A DNA stretch of 64,000 nt. It comes from Pseudonocardia oroxyli (GTDB lineage: Bacteria; Actinomycetota; Actinomycetes; Mycobacteriales; Pseudonocardiaceae). The translations under genes and the position numbers were made by a program. Within the stretch, counting starts at the first letter, position 1. Each line of letters starts with the position of its first letter. The DNA lies in assembly GCF_900102195.1 (NCBI RefSeq), contig NZ_FNBE01000003.1, positions 248,001-312,000 of the forward strand, written 5' to 3'. The notes under the pieces are model-generated. The model was given only the letters and a program-made list of their open reading frames with translations, was not told the DNA's origin and made no database searches. Of the stretch, positions 45,600 through 56,090 are shown piece by piece.

Positions 45600-48260
45600 T
45601 CACCCACGCACGGCCTCGCGGAGCTGCTGGATCGCCGCTCCCACACCCGCCGGGTCCGTGCCGCCGCCCTGGGCCAGGTCGGGCTTGCCGCCACCGCGCC
45701 CGCCCACGGCCGGGGCGAACGTGGGAATGAGCTTCCCGGCCGCCAGACCGCGGTCCCGGGCCGCGGCCGTGGTCGCGACCACGAACGCGACCTTGTCCCC
45801 GTCCGAGGAGAACAGCGCGACCACCCCGGGGGCCGAGCCCAGCCGACCGCGGACGTCCGAGGCGAGGTTGCGCAGGTCGTTGCCGCCCAGCCCGGCCGGG
45901 GCCTCGACGGCGACCAGCGACACCCCGCCCAGGTCCTCGGCCTGCGCCGCGAGCGACCCGGCGGAGGCCAGGACGGCCTCGGCGCGGTGCTTCTCGAGGT
46001 CGCGCTCGGCGTCTCGCAGCCGCTCGACGAGCCCGTTGATCCGCTCGGGCAGGTCCTCGGGCTTGGCCTTGAGCTGCTCGGCCAGCGACGCGACGAGCAG
46101 GTGCTCCTTGGACATGTAGTCGAACGCGTCCAGCCCGACGAGGGCCTCCACGCGCCGGACGCCGGAGCCGATCGAGCCCTCGGAGAGCACCTTGATCAGG
46201 CCGATCTCGCCGGTGCGGCCCACGTGGGTGCCACCGCACAGCTCGCGCGAGTAGTCGCCCATGTCGACGACCCGGACGCGGTCGCCGTACTTCTCGCCGA
46301 ACAGCATCATGGCGCCGAGCCGCTTGGCCTCGTCCATCGACGTCTCGTAGGTCGCGATCTCGCGGTTCTCCTGCAGCACCGCGTTGATCTCGCCCTCCAC
46401 CTCCGCGAGCTGCGTCGGCGACACCGCGCCCGACGGCGAGGTGAAGTCGAACCGCAGCCTGCCCGGGGCGTTCAGCGAACCGGCCTGCGCCGCCGAGGTG
46501 CCCAGGGCCCCGCGGACGCCGGCGTGCACGAGGTGCGTGCCGGTGTGGGCGCGCGAGATCGCGGCCCGGCGGGCCACGTCGACCTCGGCGATGACCGACG
46601 AGTCCAGGGTCGCGGTCCCGGCAGTCACCACGCCGCGGTGCACCCGCAGGCCCGCGACCGGGGACTGGACGTCGTCCACCCGGACCTCGAAGGACCCGGA
46701 CCTGAGCACGCCGCGGTCCGCCTGCTGACCGCCGGACTCCGCGTAGAAGGGCGTGCGGTCCAGCACGACCTCGACCGACGAGCCCTCGGGGGCGGCGGGT
46801 ACGGACTGCCCGTCCACCACCAGCCCGACGACGGTGCCCTCGGCGACCAGCTCGGTGTAGCCGAGGAAGTCCGTGGTGCCGTGGGTGTCGAGCACGGCGC
46901 GGTAGATCGTGCCGTCCCCGTGCCCGACCTTGTGCTTGGCGGCGTCCGCCTTGGCGCGCGAGCGCTGCTCCTGCATGAGTGCCGTGAACCGGTCCTGGTC
47001 CACCGACAGCCCCTGCTCGGCGGCCATCTCCAGGGTCAGGTCGATCGGGAAGCCGTAGGTGTCGTGCAGCTGGAAGGCCTTGTCCCCCGGCAGCACGAGC
47101 GCGCCGGAGGACCGGGTGTCGGCCACCGCGGTGTCGAAAATGCGGGTGCCCGACGACAGGGTGGCGCGGAACGCCTCCTCCTCGGCCTCGACGACCGCGG
47201 AGATCCGCTCGAAGTCGGTGGTCAGCTCGGGGTAGGTCGGGGACATCTCGTCCCGCACGACCTCCGCGAACGCCTTCAGCACCGGTTCGGTGATGCCGAG
47301 CAGCCGGGCCGAGCGCACGATCCGCCGCAGCAGCCTGCGCAGCACGTAGCCCCGGCCCTCGTTCGACGGGGTGACCCCGTCACCGATGATCATCACGCCG
47401 GAGCGCGCGTGGTCGGCGATGACCCGGAAGCGGGTGTCGTCCTCGGCCGAGGCGCCGTAGCGGCGGCCCGAGAAGTCCTCCGCCCGCGCGATCACCGGCC
47501 GGACCAGGTCCGTCTCGTAGACGTTCGCGACGCCCTGGAGCAGGTAGGCGACCCGCTCGACACCCATGCCGGTGTCGATGTTCTTCGAGGGCAGGGTCCC
47601 GATCGGCGGGTGCCCGAGCTTCGGCGAGAGCTCGCCCCGCTCGTCCTGCATGAAGACGAGGTTCCAGATCTCCAGGTACCGGTCCTCGTCGACGACCGGG
47701 CCGCCGTCGCGGCCGAACTCCGGGCCGCGGTCGTAGTAGATCTCCGAGCAGGGCCCGCCGGGACCGGGCACGCCCATGTCCCAGTAGTTGTCCTTGCCGT
47801 CCCGGCGCTGGATGCGCTCCTCGGGCAGCCCGGCGATCCGCTTCCAGAGCGCGATGGCCTCGTCGTCCGTCTCGTAGACGGTGACCCAGATGCGGTCCGG
47901 GTCGAACCCGAATCCGCCCGACGCCAGGTCCCCCGTCACGAGGTTCCAGGCGTGCTCGATCGCCCCGGCCTTGAAGTAGTCGCCGAAGCTGAAGTTCCCG
48001 GCCATCTGGAAGAACGTGTTGTGCCGGGTGGTCTTGCCGACCTCGTCGATGTCCCCGGTGCGCACGCACTTCTGGATGGACGTCGCCCGCGGGTACGGCG
48101 CCGGGGCCTGACCCAGGAAGTAGGGCTTGAACTGCACCATGCCCGCGTTGACGAACAGCAGGTTGGGGTCGTCGAGGATCAGCGACGCGCTGGGCACGGG
48201 CGTGTGCCCGGCCTTGACGAAGTGATCGGTGAAGCGACGGACGATCTCGTGGGTCTGCAC
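45600..48260 (-). CDS. alaS: Alanyl-tRNA synthetase
   Basis: 886 residues from GTG 48260 with GAGAGAGA upstream. Class II catalytic core at the N-terminus ([30 protein letters not shown]), editing domain with the zinc motifs HTGTHLVHA and [11 protein letters not shown], and the C-terminal DHH-like domain. Full length. It charges tRNA-Ala and clears mischarged Ser/Gly. Confidence 0.98.
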   Translation of the reverse strand: MQTHEIVRRFTDHFVKAGHTPVPSASLILDDPNLLFVNAGMVQFKPYFLGQAPAPYPRATSIQKCVRTGDIDEVGKTTRHNTFFQMAGNFSFGDYFKAGAIEHAWNLVTGDLASGGFGFDPDRIWVTVYETDDEAIALWKRIAGLPEERIQRRDGKDNYWDMGVPGPGGPCSEIYYDRGPEFGRDGGPVVDEDRYLEIWNLVFMQDERGELSPKLGHPPIGTLPSKNIDTGMGVERVAYLLQGVANVYETDLVRPVIARAEDFSGRRYGASAEDDTRFRVIADHARSGVMIIGDGVTPSNEGRGYVLRRLLRRIVRSARLLGITEPVLKAFAEVVRDEMSPTYPELTTDFERISAVVEAEEEAFRATLSSGTRIFDTAVADTRSSGALVLPGDKAFQLHDTYGFPIDLTLEMAAEQGLSVDQDRFTALMQEQRSRAKADAAKHKVGHGDGTIYRAVLDTHGTTDFLGYTELVAEGTVVGLVVDGQSVPAAPEGSSVEVVLDRTPFYAESGGQQADRGVLRSGSFEVRVDDVQSPVAGLRVHRGVVTAGTATLDSSVIAEVDVARRAAISRAHTGTHLVHAGVRGALGTSAAQAGSLNAPGRLRFDFTSPSGAVSPTQLAEVEGEINAVLQENREIATYETSMDEAKRLGAMMLFGEKYGDRVRVVDMGDYSRELCGGTHVGRTGEIGLIKVLSEGSIGSGVRRVEALVGLDAFDYMSKEHLLVASLAEQLKAKPEDLPERINGLVERLRDAERDLEKHRAEAVLASAGSLAAQAEDLGGVSLVAVEAPAGLGGNDLRNLASDVRGRLGSAPGVVALFSSDGDKVAFVVATTAAARDRGLAAGKLIPTFAPAVGGRGGGKPDLAQGGGTDPAGVGAAIQQLREAVRG

Positions 48261-48282
48261 GATGTCTCTCTCGAAAGGGGTT

Positions 48283-48588
48283 CTAGCGACGGCGGATCGG
48301 CTGCGTGGCGTCGTTCGCAGGCGGGTCCTCGCTCAAGGCCTCACCGTACGTCGGGACGTGCCCACCCGTCCGCTTCTCGACGAGCGCGGTCAGCTCCTGC
48401 TCGCGGTCCTGCATGCCGGCCCGGACCTCGGCGCCGAACGCGCCCAGGCCCGCCCCCAGCTCACGCAGGCCGTCCGCGAGGTTCGCGCCGATGCCCTGCG
48501 GCGTCAGCTGCTGCTTGGTCTCGGTGATGCGGCGCATGACGTAGGCGCCCGCGGCCGCCCCGACGCCGACCCAGAAGAGGCGCTTCAC
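48283..48588 (-). CDS. DUF6167-type small membrane-associated protein
   Basis: 101 residues from GTG 48588, overlapping the DUF948 gene stop (GTGA). Short N-terminal hydrophobic segment ([15 protein letters not shown]), then [20 protein letters not shown] and a charged tail. This small protein between DUF948 and alaS is conserved in actinobacteria; its function is unknown. Confidence 0.75.
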   Translation of the reverse strand: MKRLFWVGVGAAAGAYVMRRITETKQQLTPQGIGANLADGLRELGAGLGAFGAEVRAGMQDREQELTALVEKRTGGHVPTYGEALSEDPPANDATQPIRRR

Positions 48589-48980
48589 TTGCGACGCCCC
48601 CGCCGCTTGCTGTGCTGCCCCGCGTCCTTCGCCCCGCGCCGCGCCTTGAGGGCCTTGTTCAGGCCGTAGGAGAAGGCGGCGGCGCGCACCAGCGGCCCGC
48701 CGAGCGTCGCGGTGAACAGCGAGGTGAGCACGGAGACGTTGCTCGTGACCGTCTTGGCGCTCGACGTGATCCCGTCGACCCGCTCCAGCTGGGTGTTGAC
48801 GCTGGTCAGCGTGGTGTGCGCGTCCGTGAGCAGCGGGGTCGAGCTCTCGTGGGCCTTGCGGATCGCCACGGTCGCCTCGTCCAGGGTGCGGCCGAGCTTG
48901 AGCAAGGGGATCGCGAGCAGCACGACGAGCACCACGAACGCGATCGCCGCGATGAGCGCAGCGATCTGACCTGCCGACAC
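48585..48980 (-). CDS. DUF948 membrane protein
   Basis: 131 residues from GTG 48980, with GGAGGG 5-7 bases upstream. One N-terminal membrane helix (IAALIAAIAFVVLVVLLAIP) followed by a helical stretch (LKLGRTLDEATVAIRKAHES, LTSVNTQLERVDGITSSAKT) and a basic C-terminus. This resembles the DUF948 family of coiled-coil membrane proteins upstream of alaS. Function unknown. Confidence 0.85.
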   Translation of the reverse strand: MSAGQIAALIAAIAFVVLVVLLAIPLLKLGRTLDEATVAIRKAHESSTPLLTDAHTTLTSVNTQLERVDGITSSAKTVTSNVSVLTSLFTATLGGPLVRAAAFSYGLNKALKARRGAKDAGQHSKRRGRRK

Positions 48981-49025
48981 GGGGCCCTCCAGCGACTTTC
49001 CGAGATCGCCCCCACCGGCGGGTGG

Positions 49026-49105
49026 AGGTCGGCGGTCAGGCTACCGCCGACCTGAAGGAGCCCGCTGCAGAACCCCGACGTGCCGCGGTCCGCGGGCGGG
49101 CTCCT
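49026..49105 (-). terminator. Two tandem hairpins between shbA-like gene and DUF948
   Basis: AGGTCGGCGGT-caggct-ACCGCCGACCT is a perfect 11-bp stem at 49026-49053. A second inverted repeat pairs AGGAGCCCGC (49056-49065) with GCGGGCTCCT (49096-49105), 30 bases apart. They lie directly downstream of the sigma-factor stop (49115) and upstream of the DUF948-alaS operon. Transcription termination is likely, although there is no U-tract. Confidence 0.65.
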
Positions 49106-49114
49106 CGGCGACGG

Positions 49115-49903
49115 TCAGTCGGACGCCCCGCCGGTCACCAGCGAGCGCAGCCGGGCCAGGGCGCGGTGCTGGGTGACCCGGACCGCGCCCGGGGTGGAGC
49201 CGACCGTCTGTGCGGTCTCCTCGGCGCTCAGGCCCACGACGACGCGCAGCACGAGCACCTCGCGCTGGCGCTCAGTCAGGACCGTGAGCAGACCACCCAG
49301 ACGGGTGTTCAGCTCGGCCATCAGCGCCTGGTGCTCCGGCCCGTCGAGGACGACGCCGGTGTCCGGCACGTCCGCCACCGGCTCCGACTTGTTCCGGCCG
49401 ATGGCGCGGAAGGTGTCGGTGACCTTGTGCGCGGCGATCCCGTAGACGAAGGCGCGGAACGACAGCCCCTTGACGGTGTAGCCGGGCAGCGCGGCCAGCA
49501 CGGCCACGCAGACGTCCTGCGCGACGTCCTCCGCCGAGCCGATCACGCTCTCCTGGCGGCCCAGGCGGGCGCGGCAGTAGCGCAGCACGAGCGGGCGGAT
49601 CTCCTGCAGCAGCTTGTCCCGGGCCGTCTCGTCCCCCGCGACCGCGGCGGCGACGTACTGCTCGAGCGGCGCGGGGGCCGGGACCGGCCTGCCGTTCGCC
49701 GTGCGGGCCTGCTCGACCGGCTCGATCGCCGGCTCGGCGATCACCTCGGCGGCGACCTCGGCGATGACCCCGGCGGTGGCCTCGGCCTTGCCGCCCTGCA
49801 GCACGTTGAGCTGCGGTCGACCCGGCGCCTCGACTCCGTCCTCGGACTCGACGGTCCCGAGGGCGTGCGGTCCGAGCGGCGGCTCGGCCACGGCGGCCGT
49901 CAT
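49115..49903 (-). CDS. shbA: ShbA/SigD-type RNA polymerase sigma factor
   Basis: 262 residues from ATG 49903. Homology starts at about residue 80 (QYVAAAVAGDETARDKLLQE); region 2 is IRPLVLRYCRARLGRQES and EDVAQDVCVAVLAALPGY, followed by SFRAFVYGIAAHKVTDTFRA. Region 4 is LTERQREVLVLRVVVGLSAE and GSTPGAVRVTQHRALARL. The wording matches ShbA of Streptomyces and SigD of mycobacteria; in Streptomyces this factor drives transcription of the principal sigma gene. The first 75 residues are an extra Ala/Glu-rich tail. Its start overlaps the stop of a 10-codon leader. Confidence 0.82.
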   Translation of the reverse strand: MTAAVAEPPLGPHALGTVESEDGVEAPGRPQLNVLQGGKAEATAGVIAEVAAEVIAEPAIEPVEQARTANGRPVPAPAPLEQYVAAAVAGDETARDKLLQEIRPLVLRYCRARLGRQESVIGSAEDVAQDVCVAVLAALPGYTVKGLSFRAFVYGIAAHKVTDTFRAIGRNKSEPVADVPDTGVVLDGPEHQALMAELNTRLGGLLTVLTERQREVLVLRVVVGLSAEETAQTVGSTPGAVRVTQHRALARLRSLVTGGASD

Positions 49904-49932
49904 CGGCCGGATCCGGTGGTGGTGCGGTACAT
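49900..49932 (-). CDS. Ten-residue leader peptide upstream of shbA
   Basis: ATG at 49932 is preceded by a strong GGGGAGGGG ribosome site six bases upstream and encodes MYRTTTGSGR. Its TGA (49900-49902) overlaps the shbA ATG (ATGA). The shbA start itself has only a weak site, so the leader may couple or gate its translation. Its size is too small to prove from sequence alone. Confidence 0.5.
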   Translation of the reverse strand: MYRTTTGSGR

Positions 49933-50254
49933 CGGGAACCCCTCCCCTGGACAGGCGGGACCGCGGAACGTCCCCCTGTATGCGTCACGGTGTGACCGCC
50001 GGACCCGATGTGCCCTTCGGATCCCGCGGTGATCCGCCCCTCGCGGGACGGCCCGTACCACCGCCACCCGAGCCGTCCTCAGTGGTGACGACGACCCCCG
50101 ACGGATGTCGGCGTACCGTCCGGTCGAGCGTTCGCGCCCCGGTGGCCGTGCCCTGCACACCCGGACGGTTCGACTTTCAAGTACGTCACCATCTTGGGTG
50201 ACCTTCATCTTGGAGTCAAGCCCAACTCGGCCGGTTTCGGTTACGCTTTGTGTA
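49933..50254. other. Divergent regulatory region, shbA leader to tetR
   Basis: 322 bp without a gene. It contains the shbA leader ribosome site at its left end, an inverted repeat at 50185-50202, two direct copies of ATCTTGG (50191 and about 50207), and a -10-like TACGCT at 50242-50247 placed 7 bases before the tetR ATG, consistent with leaderless transcription of tetR. Confidence 0.5.
50185..50202. promoter_or_regulatory. Candidate TetR operator
   Basis: GTCACC-ATCTTG-GGTGAC is a perfect inverted repeat with 6-bp arms and a 6-base spacer, 52 bases before the tetR start. Size and position suit a dimeric TetR-family repressor acting on itself and possibly on shbA. Confidence 0.5.
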
Positions 50255-50941
50255 ATGCCTGCCGCTCCCGGAGGCCGTTCGGGTGATGCACGTGCCCGCG
50301 CCGCCCAGACGAAACGCGACCGCACCCGTCGCGCTCTGCTCGAGGCTGCGGACACGACCTTCGCCACCCGCGGCTGGGCCCGCACGCGGATGGAGGACAT
50401 CGCCGCCACGGCGGAGGTCAGCCCGGCCTCGGCGTACAACCACTTCGCCAGCAAGCACACGCTGATCGGCCACGTGTACGCCCCGTACGTCACTGCCCTC
50501 GTCGACCAGGCCGACCAGGACCGCGAGCGCGGCCGCGACCTCATCGACGCACTGAAGGACCAGGTCAGCGCCCTGACCCGGATGACAGCGCGCAACCACG
50601 GGCTCACCACCGCGTTCTGGTTCGCGCTGAACGACTACGCAGGCGGGCGCCCCGCGGGCCCGCCCGAGCCGGGCGACCCCGACGACCCCCGGGTGCTCGC
50701 CCCGATCCCCGCGACGGTCCTCGGGCTGGTCTCCGACGGCCAGGGGTCCGGGGAGTTCCGGTCCTATCCCGAGGCGGGCGACGTGGCCGGGACGATCGCC
50801 AACATGCTCCTCATCCGGGCGGTGAACCGGCCGCACGAACCGCCGGAGCGCACCGCCGAGCTGTTACTCACCGCGATGTTCGGACTACTCAAACCGGCGC
50901 TCCTGCTCGACGCCGAACGGCCCTTCTCCGGCGCCCGCTGA
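50255..50941 (+). CDS. TetR-family transcriptional regulator
   Basis: 228 residues from ATG 50255, with no ribosome site but a -10-like element just before it. N-terminal helix-turn-helix: RRALLEAADTTFATRGWART then IAATAEVSPASAYNHFASKH. The ligand domain (about 80-228) is helical with a Pro/Gly-rich insert (PAGPPEPGDPDDP). Ligand and targets are unknown; it faces the sigma-factor gene across a region with an inverted repeat. Confidence 0.87.
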   Translation: MPAAPGGRSGDARARAAQTKRDRTRRALLEAADTTFATRGWARTRMEDIAATAEVSPASAYNHFASKHTLIGHVYAPYVTALVDQADQDRERGRDLIDALKDQVSALTRMTARNHGLTTAFWFALNDYAGGRPAGPPEPGDPDDPRVLAPIPATVLGLVSDGQGSGEFRSYPEAGDVAGTIANMLLIRAVNRPHEPPERTAELLLTAMFGLLKPALLLDAERPFSGAR

Positions 50942-51039
50942 CGCGTCCCGCGCGGCGGGGTCCCGAACGGGTGGGGCCGCCCTCGACGAACGGCGCGTCG
51001 CACGCCGCGGACGACCGGGCGCCGGTACCCCTAGCGATC

Positions 51040-52110
51040 ATGGAACGTCGCGCGGTGACCGTTGCCGCCACCCTGCTCTCCCTCGCACTCTCCCTGACCC
51101 TCACGCTCGGCCTGCCCGCCCCCGCCCACGCCGCCGAGCCCACCGGGGCCGAGTCCGTCCTCACCGAGTCCGCGACCAGCGCGGAGAACGCACTCACCCT
51201 CTACTCGGGCCCCGTGCGGGTGCAGCGCGGCGCCGAGTGGCAGGACGTGGACCTGACCCTGCAGACCGGGCCCGACGGCGTCGTCCGGCCCGTGGCCTCG
51301 CCGCAGGACCTCACGCTCACCCCGGCCGGACCGTCGGTCCGCTACGCCGCGGGCGGCGAGCAGTCCCTGCCGTGGCCGACCCCGCTGCCCACCCCCGTCC
51401 TGGACGGCCCGACGGCCACCTACCCGCAGGCCGCGCCCGGCTACGACCTGGAGGTCGAGGCCACCCGCACCGGCTTCGTGGCGTCGGTGCGCAAGGCGGG
51501 CACGCCCACCGCTCCCCCGCCGCCCCTGCGGCTCACCGGCCGGGCGGGCACCGAGGCGGTGTCCGCGGTCGACCGGGTGGTCGCCGCCGCGCCGGTCACC
51601 GAGGACGCGCCCGTGCCGTTCGACACGACCACGCAGACCACGGTGCGCAACACCGACGCCTCCGGCGACCCGGACCTGCGCGTGGGCAGCTACGACGGCG
51701 TCGAGGCCGCGCGCAGCTACCTCACCTTCGACCTCGCCCCGGCCGCGGGCCGGACGGTCTCCCGGGCCTCCCTCGAGCTGTTCCAGACCTGGTCCTCCAC
51801 CTGCAGGGCCACCGGGTGGGAGGTGTGGACCCTGCCCGCGGGCAGCGTGGTCGGCCCGACGCTGCGCTGGGCGAACCAGCCCGCTCCGCAGCGGCTGTGG
51901 GCCACCAGCACCGACACCCGGGGCAACGCGCCGGCGTGCGCGGCGGGCTGGTCGAGCGTCGACGTGACCCCGCTCGTCCAGGAATGGCTCGCGGCGGGCG
52001 CCACCAGCGGCACCGTGGTCCTCAAGGCCGCGGACGAGACCGACCCGCAGTCCTGGAAGCGCTTCGCCTCCGCCGAGACCGCGACCGTCCCGCACCTGAC
52101 CCTGACCTGA
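51040..52110 (+). CDS. Secreted DNRLRE-domain protein
   Basis: 356 residues from ATG 51040. A clear signal peptide (MERRAVTVAATLLSLALSLT, cleavage after PAHA) is followed by a domain with VRVQRGAEWQDVDLTLQTGPDG, then a DNRLRE beta-sandwich (about residues 205-356) with the wording SYLTFDLAPAAGRTVSRASL, LELFQTWSSTC and WEVWTLPAGS. In actinobacteria such N-terminal regions usually precede large RHS/YD-repeat wall proteins; here the protein ends after the DNRLRE domain, so it is either a stand-alone binding module or a remnant. A family B palindrome follows its stop. Confidence 0.75.
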   Translation: MERRAVTVAATLLSLALSLTLTLGLPAPAHAAEPTGAESVLTESATSAENALTLYSGPVRVQRGAEWQDVDLTLQTGPDGVVRPVASPQDLTLTPAGPSVRYAAGGEQSLPWPTPLPTPVLDGPTATYPQAAPGYDLEVEATRTGFVASVRKAGTPTAPPPPLRLTGRAGTEAVSAVDRVVAAAPVTEDAPVPFDTTTQTTVRNTDASGDPDLRVGSYDGVEAARSYLTFDLAPAAGRTVSRASLELFQTWSSTCRATGWEVWTLPAGSVVGPTLRWANQPAPQRLWATSTDTRGNAPACAAGWSSVDVTPLVQEWLAAGATSGTVVLKAADETDPQSWKRFASAETATVPHLTLT

Positions 52111-52148
52111 CCGTGAGTGGGGATGGTCGCCATGGCGACTATCCCCAC

Positions 52149-52154
<6 letters not shown>
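52111..52154. repeat. Palindromic repeat family B, copy 2
   Basis: 44-bp palindrome with 21-bp arms starting CCGTGAGTGGGGATGGTCGC, AT loop, and one G-T wobble. It begins directly at the stop of the DNRLRE gene, and its right edge contains the stop codon of the convergent rocD (52149-52151), whose last codons read AAC CCG TGA. Confidence 0.9.
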
Positions 52155-53350
<1,196 letters not shown>

Positions 53351-53354
<4 letters not shown>

Positions 53355-54181
53355 GGTCGTACCTCCAGCGTGCAGCACTTGGGTCCGCCACCGCCCTTGA
53401 GCAGCTCGGACAGGTCCACCCCGATCGGCTCGAAGCCGCGCTCCCGCAGGTCCGCGGCCAGTCCGGTCGCGGCCGCGGGCAGGACGACGTGCCTGCCGTC
53501 GGACACCGCGTTGAGGCCGAGGACGGCGGCGTCCGACTCGGTGGCGAGCACCGCGTCCGGGTAGCGGCCCGCGAGGATGCCCCGGGACCGGGCCGAGAAG
53601 GCCGACGGCAGGTAGGTCACCTCGTGCGCGGAGAGCACCGCGAGGGCGGTGTCGAGGTGGTAGAAGCGCGGGTCGACCAGCTCCAGGGACAGGGTGGGCC
53701 GCCGCAGCACCCGGGCCGCCTCGCGGTGGGCCCGCGGGTCGGTGCGGAAGCCGGTGCCCGCGAGCAGCACGTCCCCCGCCACGAGCAGGTCGCCCTCGCC
53801 CTCGTTCACGAACCGGGGCTCGACGTACACGCCCGGCAGGTGGGCGCGGAAGGCCGCCGCCTCCGGCACCCGCTCCGGATACCGGAACCGGGCGCCGTAG
53901 ACCCGCCCCGCGACGCTGGTCGCGGCGTTGGCGGCGAACACCATGTCCGGCAGCCCGGGCACCGCCTCGACGACGGTCACCTGGTGCCCGAGCTCGAGGT
54001 GGGTGCGGCGCAGGGCGTCCCACTGGCGGTGGGCGAGGTCCCGGTCGACGGGGACGGCGGGATCCATCCAGGGGTTGATGGCGTACTCGACGGCGAAGTG
54101 GGCGGGCGGGCACATCACGTAGTGCCTGCGGGTGGGCACTCGGTCGCGGTGCAGCTCGGGGCGGGTCAGGACACTGGTCAT
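53351..54181 (-). CDS. ddaH: DDAH-family guanidine hydrolase (dimethylargininase/arginine hydrolase)
   Basis: 276 residues from ATG 54181, with GGGAGG seven bases upstream. Pentein fold: [20 protein letters not shown] near the start, [26 protein letters not shown], a catalytic His in [12 protein letters not shown] and a C-terminal catalytic Cys in [12 protein letters not shown] (residue 269 or 270). The family hydrolyses methylated arginines or arginine itself to citrulline or ornithine. Pairing with rocD favours production of ornithine or citrulline for breakdown. Confidence 0.82.
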
Positions 54182-54298
54182 GCACGCCTCCCAGGTGGGG
54201 ATGGCTGCAACGGTAAAGAAGGTCGGTACGCGCACACAACGGACGGATGTTGCCCGTTCACACACGATCGTTGCGCGTACAGGCATGCCAGCGCACGA

Positions 54299-54775
54299 TC
54301 AGTGCGGCGGCGGCCGGCGGATCAGCGGGGACAGCACCAGCACCGACTTGGTGCGCTCCACGAACCGCTCCGCGCCGATCTGTTCGAGGACCTCCTCGAA
54401 GTGCCGCATGTCCCGGGCCACGATCCGCACGAGGGCGTCGGCGTCCCCGGAGACCGTGCTGGCGTCGACCACCTCGGCCAGCCCCTCGACGGCCCGCCGG
54501 ATGGCGGCGGGGGACGTCGACGGTCGACAGTGGAGCTCCACGTACCCCTCGACCGTCCACCCCAGCGCCGCCGGGTCCAGCCGCAGCGTGAACGCCGTGA
54601 TCACCCCGTCGGCCCGCAGCCGGTCCACCCGCCGCTTGACCGCCGACGCCGACAGCCCGACCTGCGTGCCCAGGTCGGCGAAGCTGCGGCGGCTGTCCGC
54701 CAGCAGCATCGTCACAAGACGTTCATCGAGGTCGTCCCAGCGCACGCGCCCATCATCGACCACGATGGCCCCCAT
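54299..54775 (-). CDS. Lrp/AsnC-family transcriptional regulator
   Basis: 158 residues from ATG 54775; GTG 54745 ([11 protein letters not shown]) is a likely alternative because family members usually start near that point. N-terminal HTH ([37 protein letters not shown]) and a C-terminal RAM ligand domain ([19 protein letters not shown]). It lies between the rocD-ddaH operon and arcA and is the obvious candidate for arginine or ornithine response. Its ATG overlaps the arcA ATG on the other strand. Confidence 0.88.
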   Translation of the reverse strand: MGAIVVDDGRVRWDDLDERLVTMLLADSRRSFADLGTQVGLSASAVKRRVDRLRADGVITAFTLRLDPAALGWTVEGYVELHCRPSTSPAAIRRAVEGLAEVVDASTVSGDADALVRIVARDMRHFEEVLEQIGAERFVERTKSVLVLSPLIRRPPPH

Positions 54776-56003
54776 GTACCGGGTGGACTCCGAGGTCGGC
54801 ACGCTGCGTCAGGTCCTGCTGCACCGGCCGGGCCTCGAGCTCAAGCGGCTCACCCCCTCCAACAAGGACCAGCTGCTGTTCGACGACGTCCTGTGGGTGC
54901 GCCGCGCGCAGGAGGAGCACGACCGGTTCGCCGCCGTCCTGCGCGAGCGTGGGGTCACCGTCCATTTGTTCGACCGGCTGCTGCGCGAGACCCTCGCCCT
55001 GCCCGAGGCCAAGGCCTACGCCCTCGACCGGATCTTCGACGACCGCATCTACGGCCCGCTGGCCGTCGACGCGCTGCGGAACCTGTTCGACGCGATGGAC
55101 ACCGAGACCCTGACCGAGCACATGATCGGCGGCATCACCAAGCGCGAGGTGCTCGACCGCATCCCGGAGCCGCGCTCGGTCGCCTTCCACGTGCTCGGGC
55201 TCGACGAGTTCGTCCTCGAGCCGCTGCCCAACCACCTCTACACGCGGGACACCACCGCCTGGATCCACGGCGGCGTCGCGATCAACTCCATGCGCAAGCA
55301 GGCCCGGATGCGCGAGACCGTGCACTACGAGGCGATCTACCGCTGGCACCCGCTGTTCGCGCGCGAGTCGTTCGCGCTGTGGTCCGACGGTGCCGCGGGC
55401 GGGCCCGCCACCGTGGAGGGCGGGGACGTGCTCGTGCTCGGCGGGGGCGCGGTGCTGGTCGGGATGAGCGAGCGGACCCGGCCCGCGGGCGTCGAACGGC
55501 TGGCCCGGTCGCTGTTCGCGGGTGGGGAGGTGACCCGGATCGTGGCCCTGCGGATGCCCGAGACGCGGGCGCTGATGCACCTGGACACCGTGCTGACCAT
55601 GGTCGACCCGGAGACGTTCGTGAAGTACGCGGGGCTGGGGATGCTGCCCGGCTACACCGTGGCGCCCGGCGACCTGGACGACCCCGGCAAGGAGATGGTG
55701 GTGACCGACCACGCGCCCGAGGACATGCACCGGGCCATCGCCGCCGCGCTGGGGCTGCCGGACATCCGGGTGCTCACCACCGAGCAGGACGTGCACGCCG
55801 CCGAGCGCGAGCAGTGGGACGACGGGTGCAACGTCCTGGCCGTCTCCCCCGGCGTGGTCGTGACCTACGAACGGAACGTGACCACCAACACCTACCTGCG
55901 CCGCGAGGGCGTCGAGGTGCTCGAGATCCCCGGCGGCGAGCTCGGACGGGGTCGGGGCGGCCCCCGCTGCATGAGCTGTCCGGTGCAGCGCGACGGGCTT
56001 TGA
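54774..56003 (+). CDS. arcA: Arginine deiminase
   Basis: 409 residues from ATG 54774. Pentein-fold arginine deiminase: [51 protein letters not shown], the [11 protein letters not shown] histidine and the catalytic Cys399 in [14 protein letters not shown]. It hydrolyses arginine to citrulline and ammonia. No arcB, arcC or arcD is near, so citrulline must go elsewhere. No ribosome site precedes the ATG, fitting a leaderless transcript. Confidence 0.94.
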   Translation: MYRVDSEVGTLRQVLLHRPGLELKRLTPSNKDQLLFDDVLWVRRAQEEHDRFAAVLRERGVTVHLFDRLLRETLALPEAKAYALDRIFDDRIYGPLAVDALRNLFDAMDTETLTEHMIGGITKREVLDRIPEPRSVAFHVLGLDEFVLEPLPNHLYTRDTTAWIHGGVAINSMRKQARMRETVHYEAIYRWHPLFARESFALWSDGAAGGPATVEGGDVLVLGGGAVLVGMSERTRPAGVERLARSLFAGGEVTRIVALRMPETRALMHLDTVLTMVDPETFVKYAGLGMLPGYTVAPGDLDDPGKEMVVTDHAPEDMHRAIAAALGLPDIRVLTTEQDVHAAEREQWDDGCNVLAVSPGVVVTYERNVTTNTYLRREGVEVLEIPGGELGRGRGGPRCMSCPVQRDGL

Positions 56004-56090
56004 ATACCGTCCGTGTAACTACTCTGAACGGGTGACGCCCGGCCGGGTGGCGCCCCGCTGCCGCGGCAACCCCTGCGTCGTTGGTCGGGC

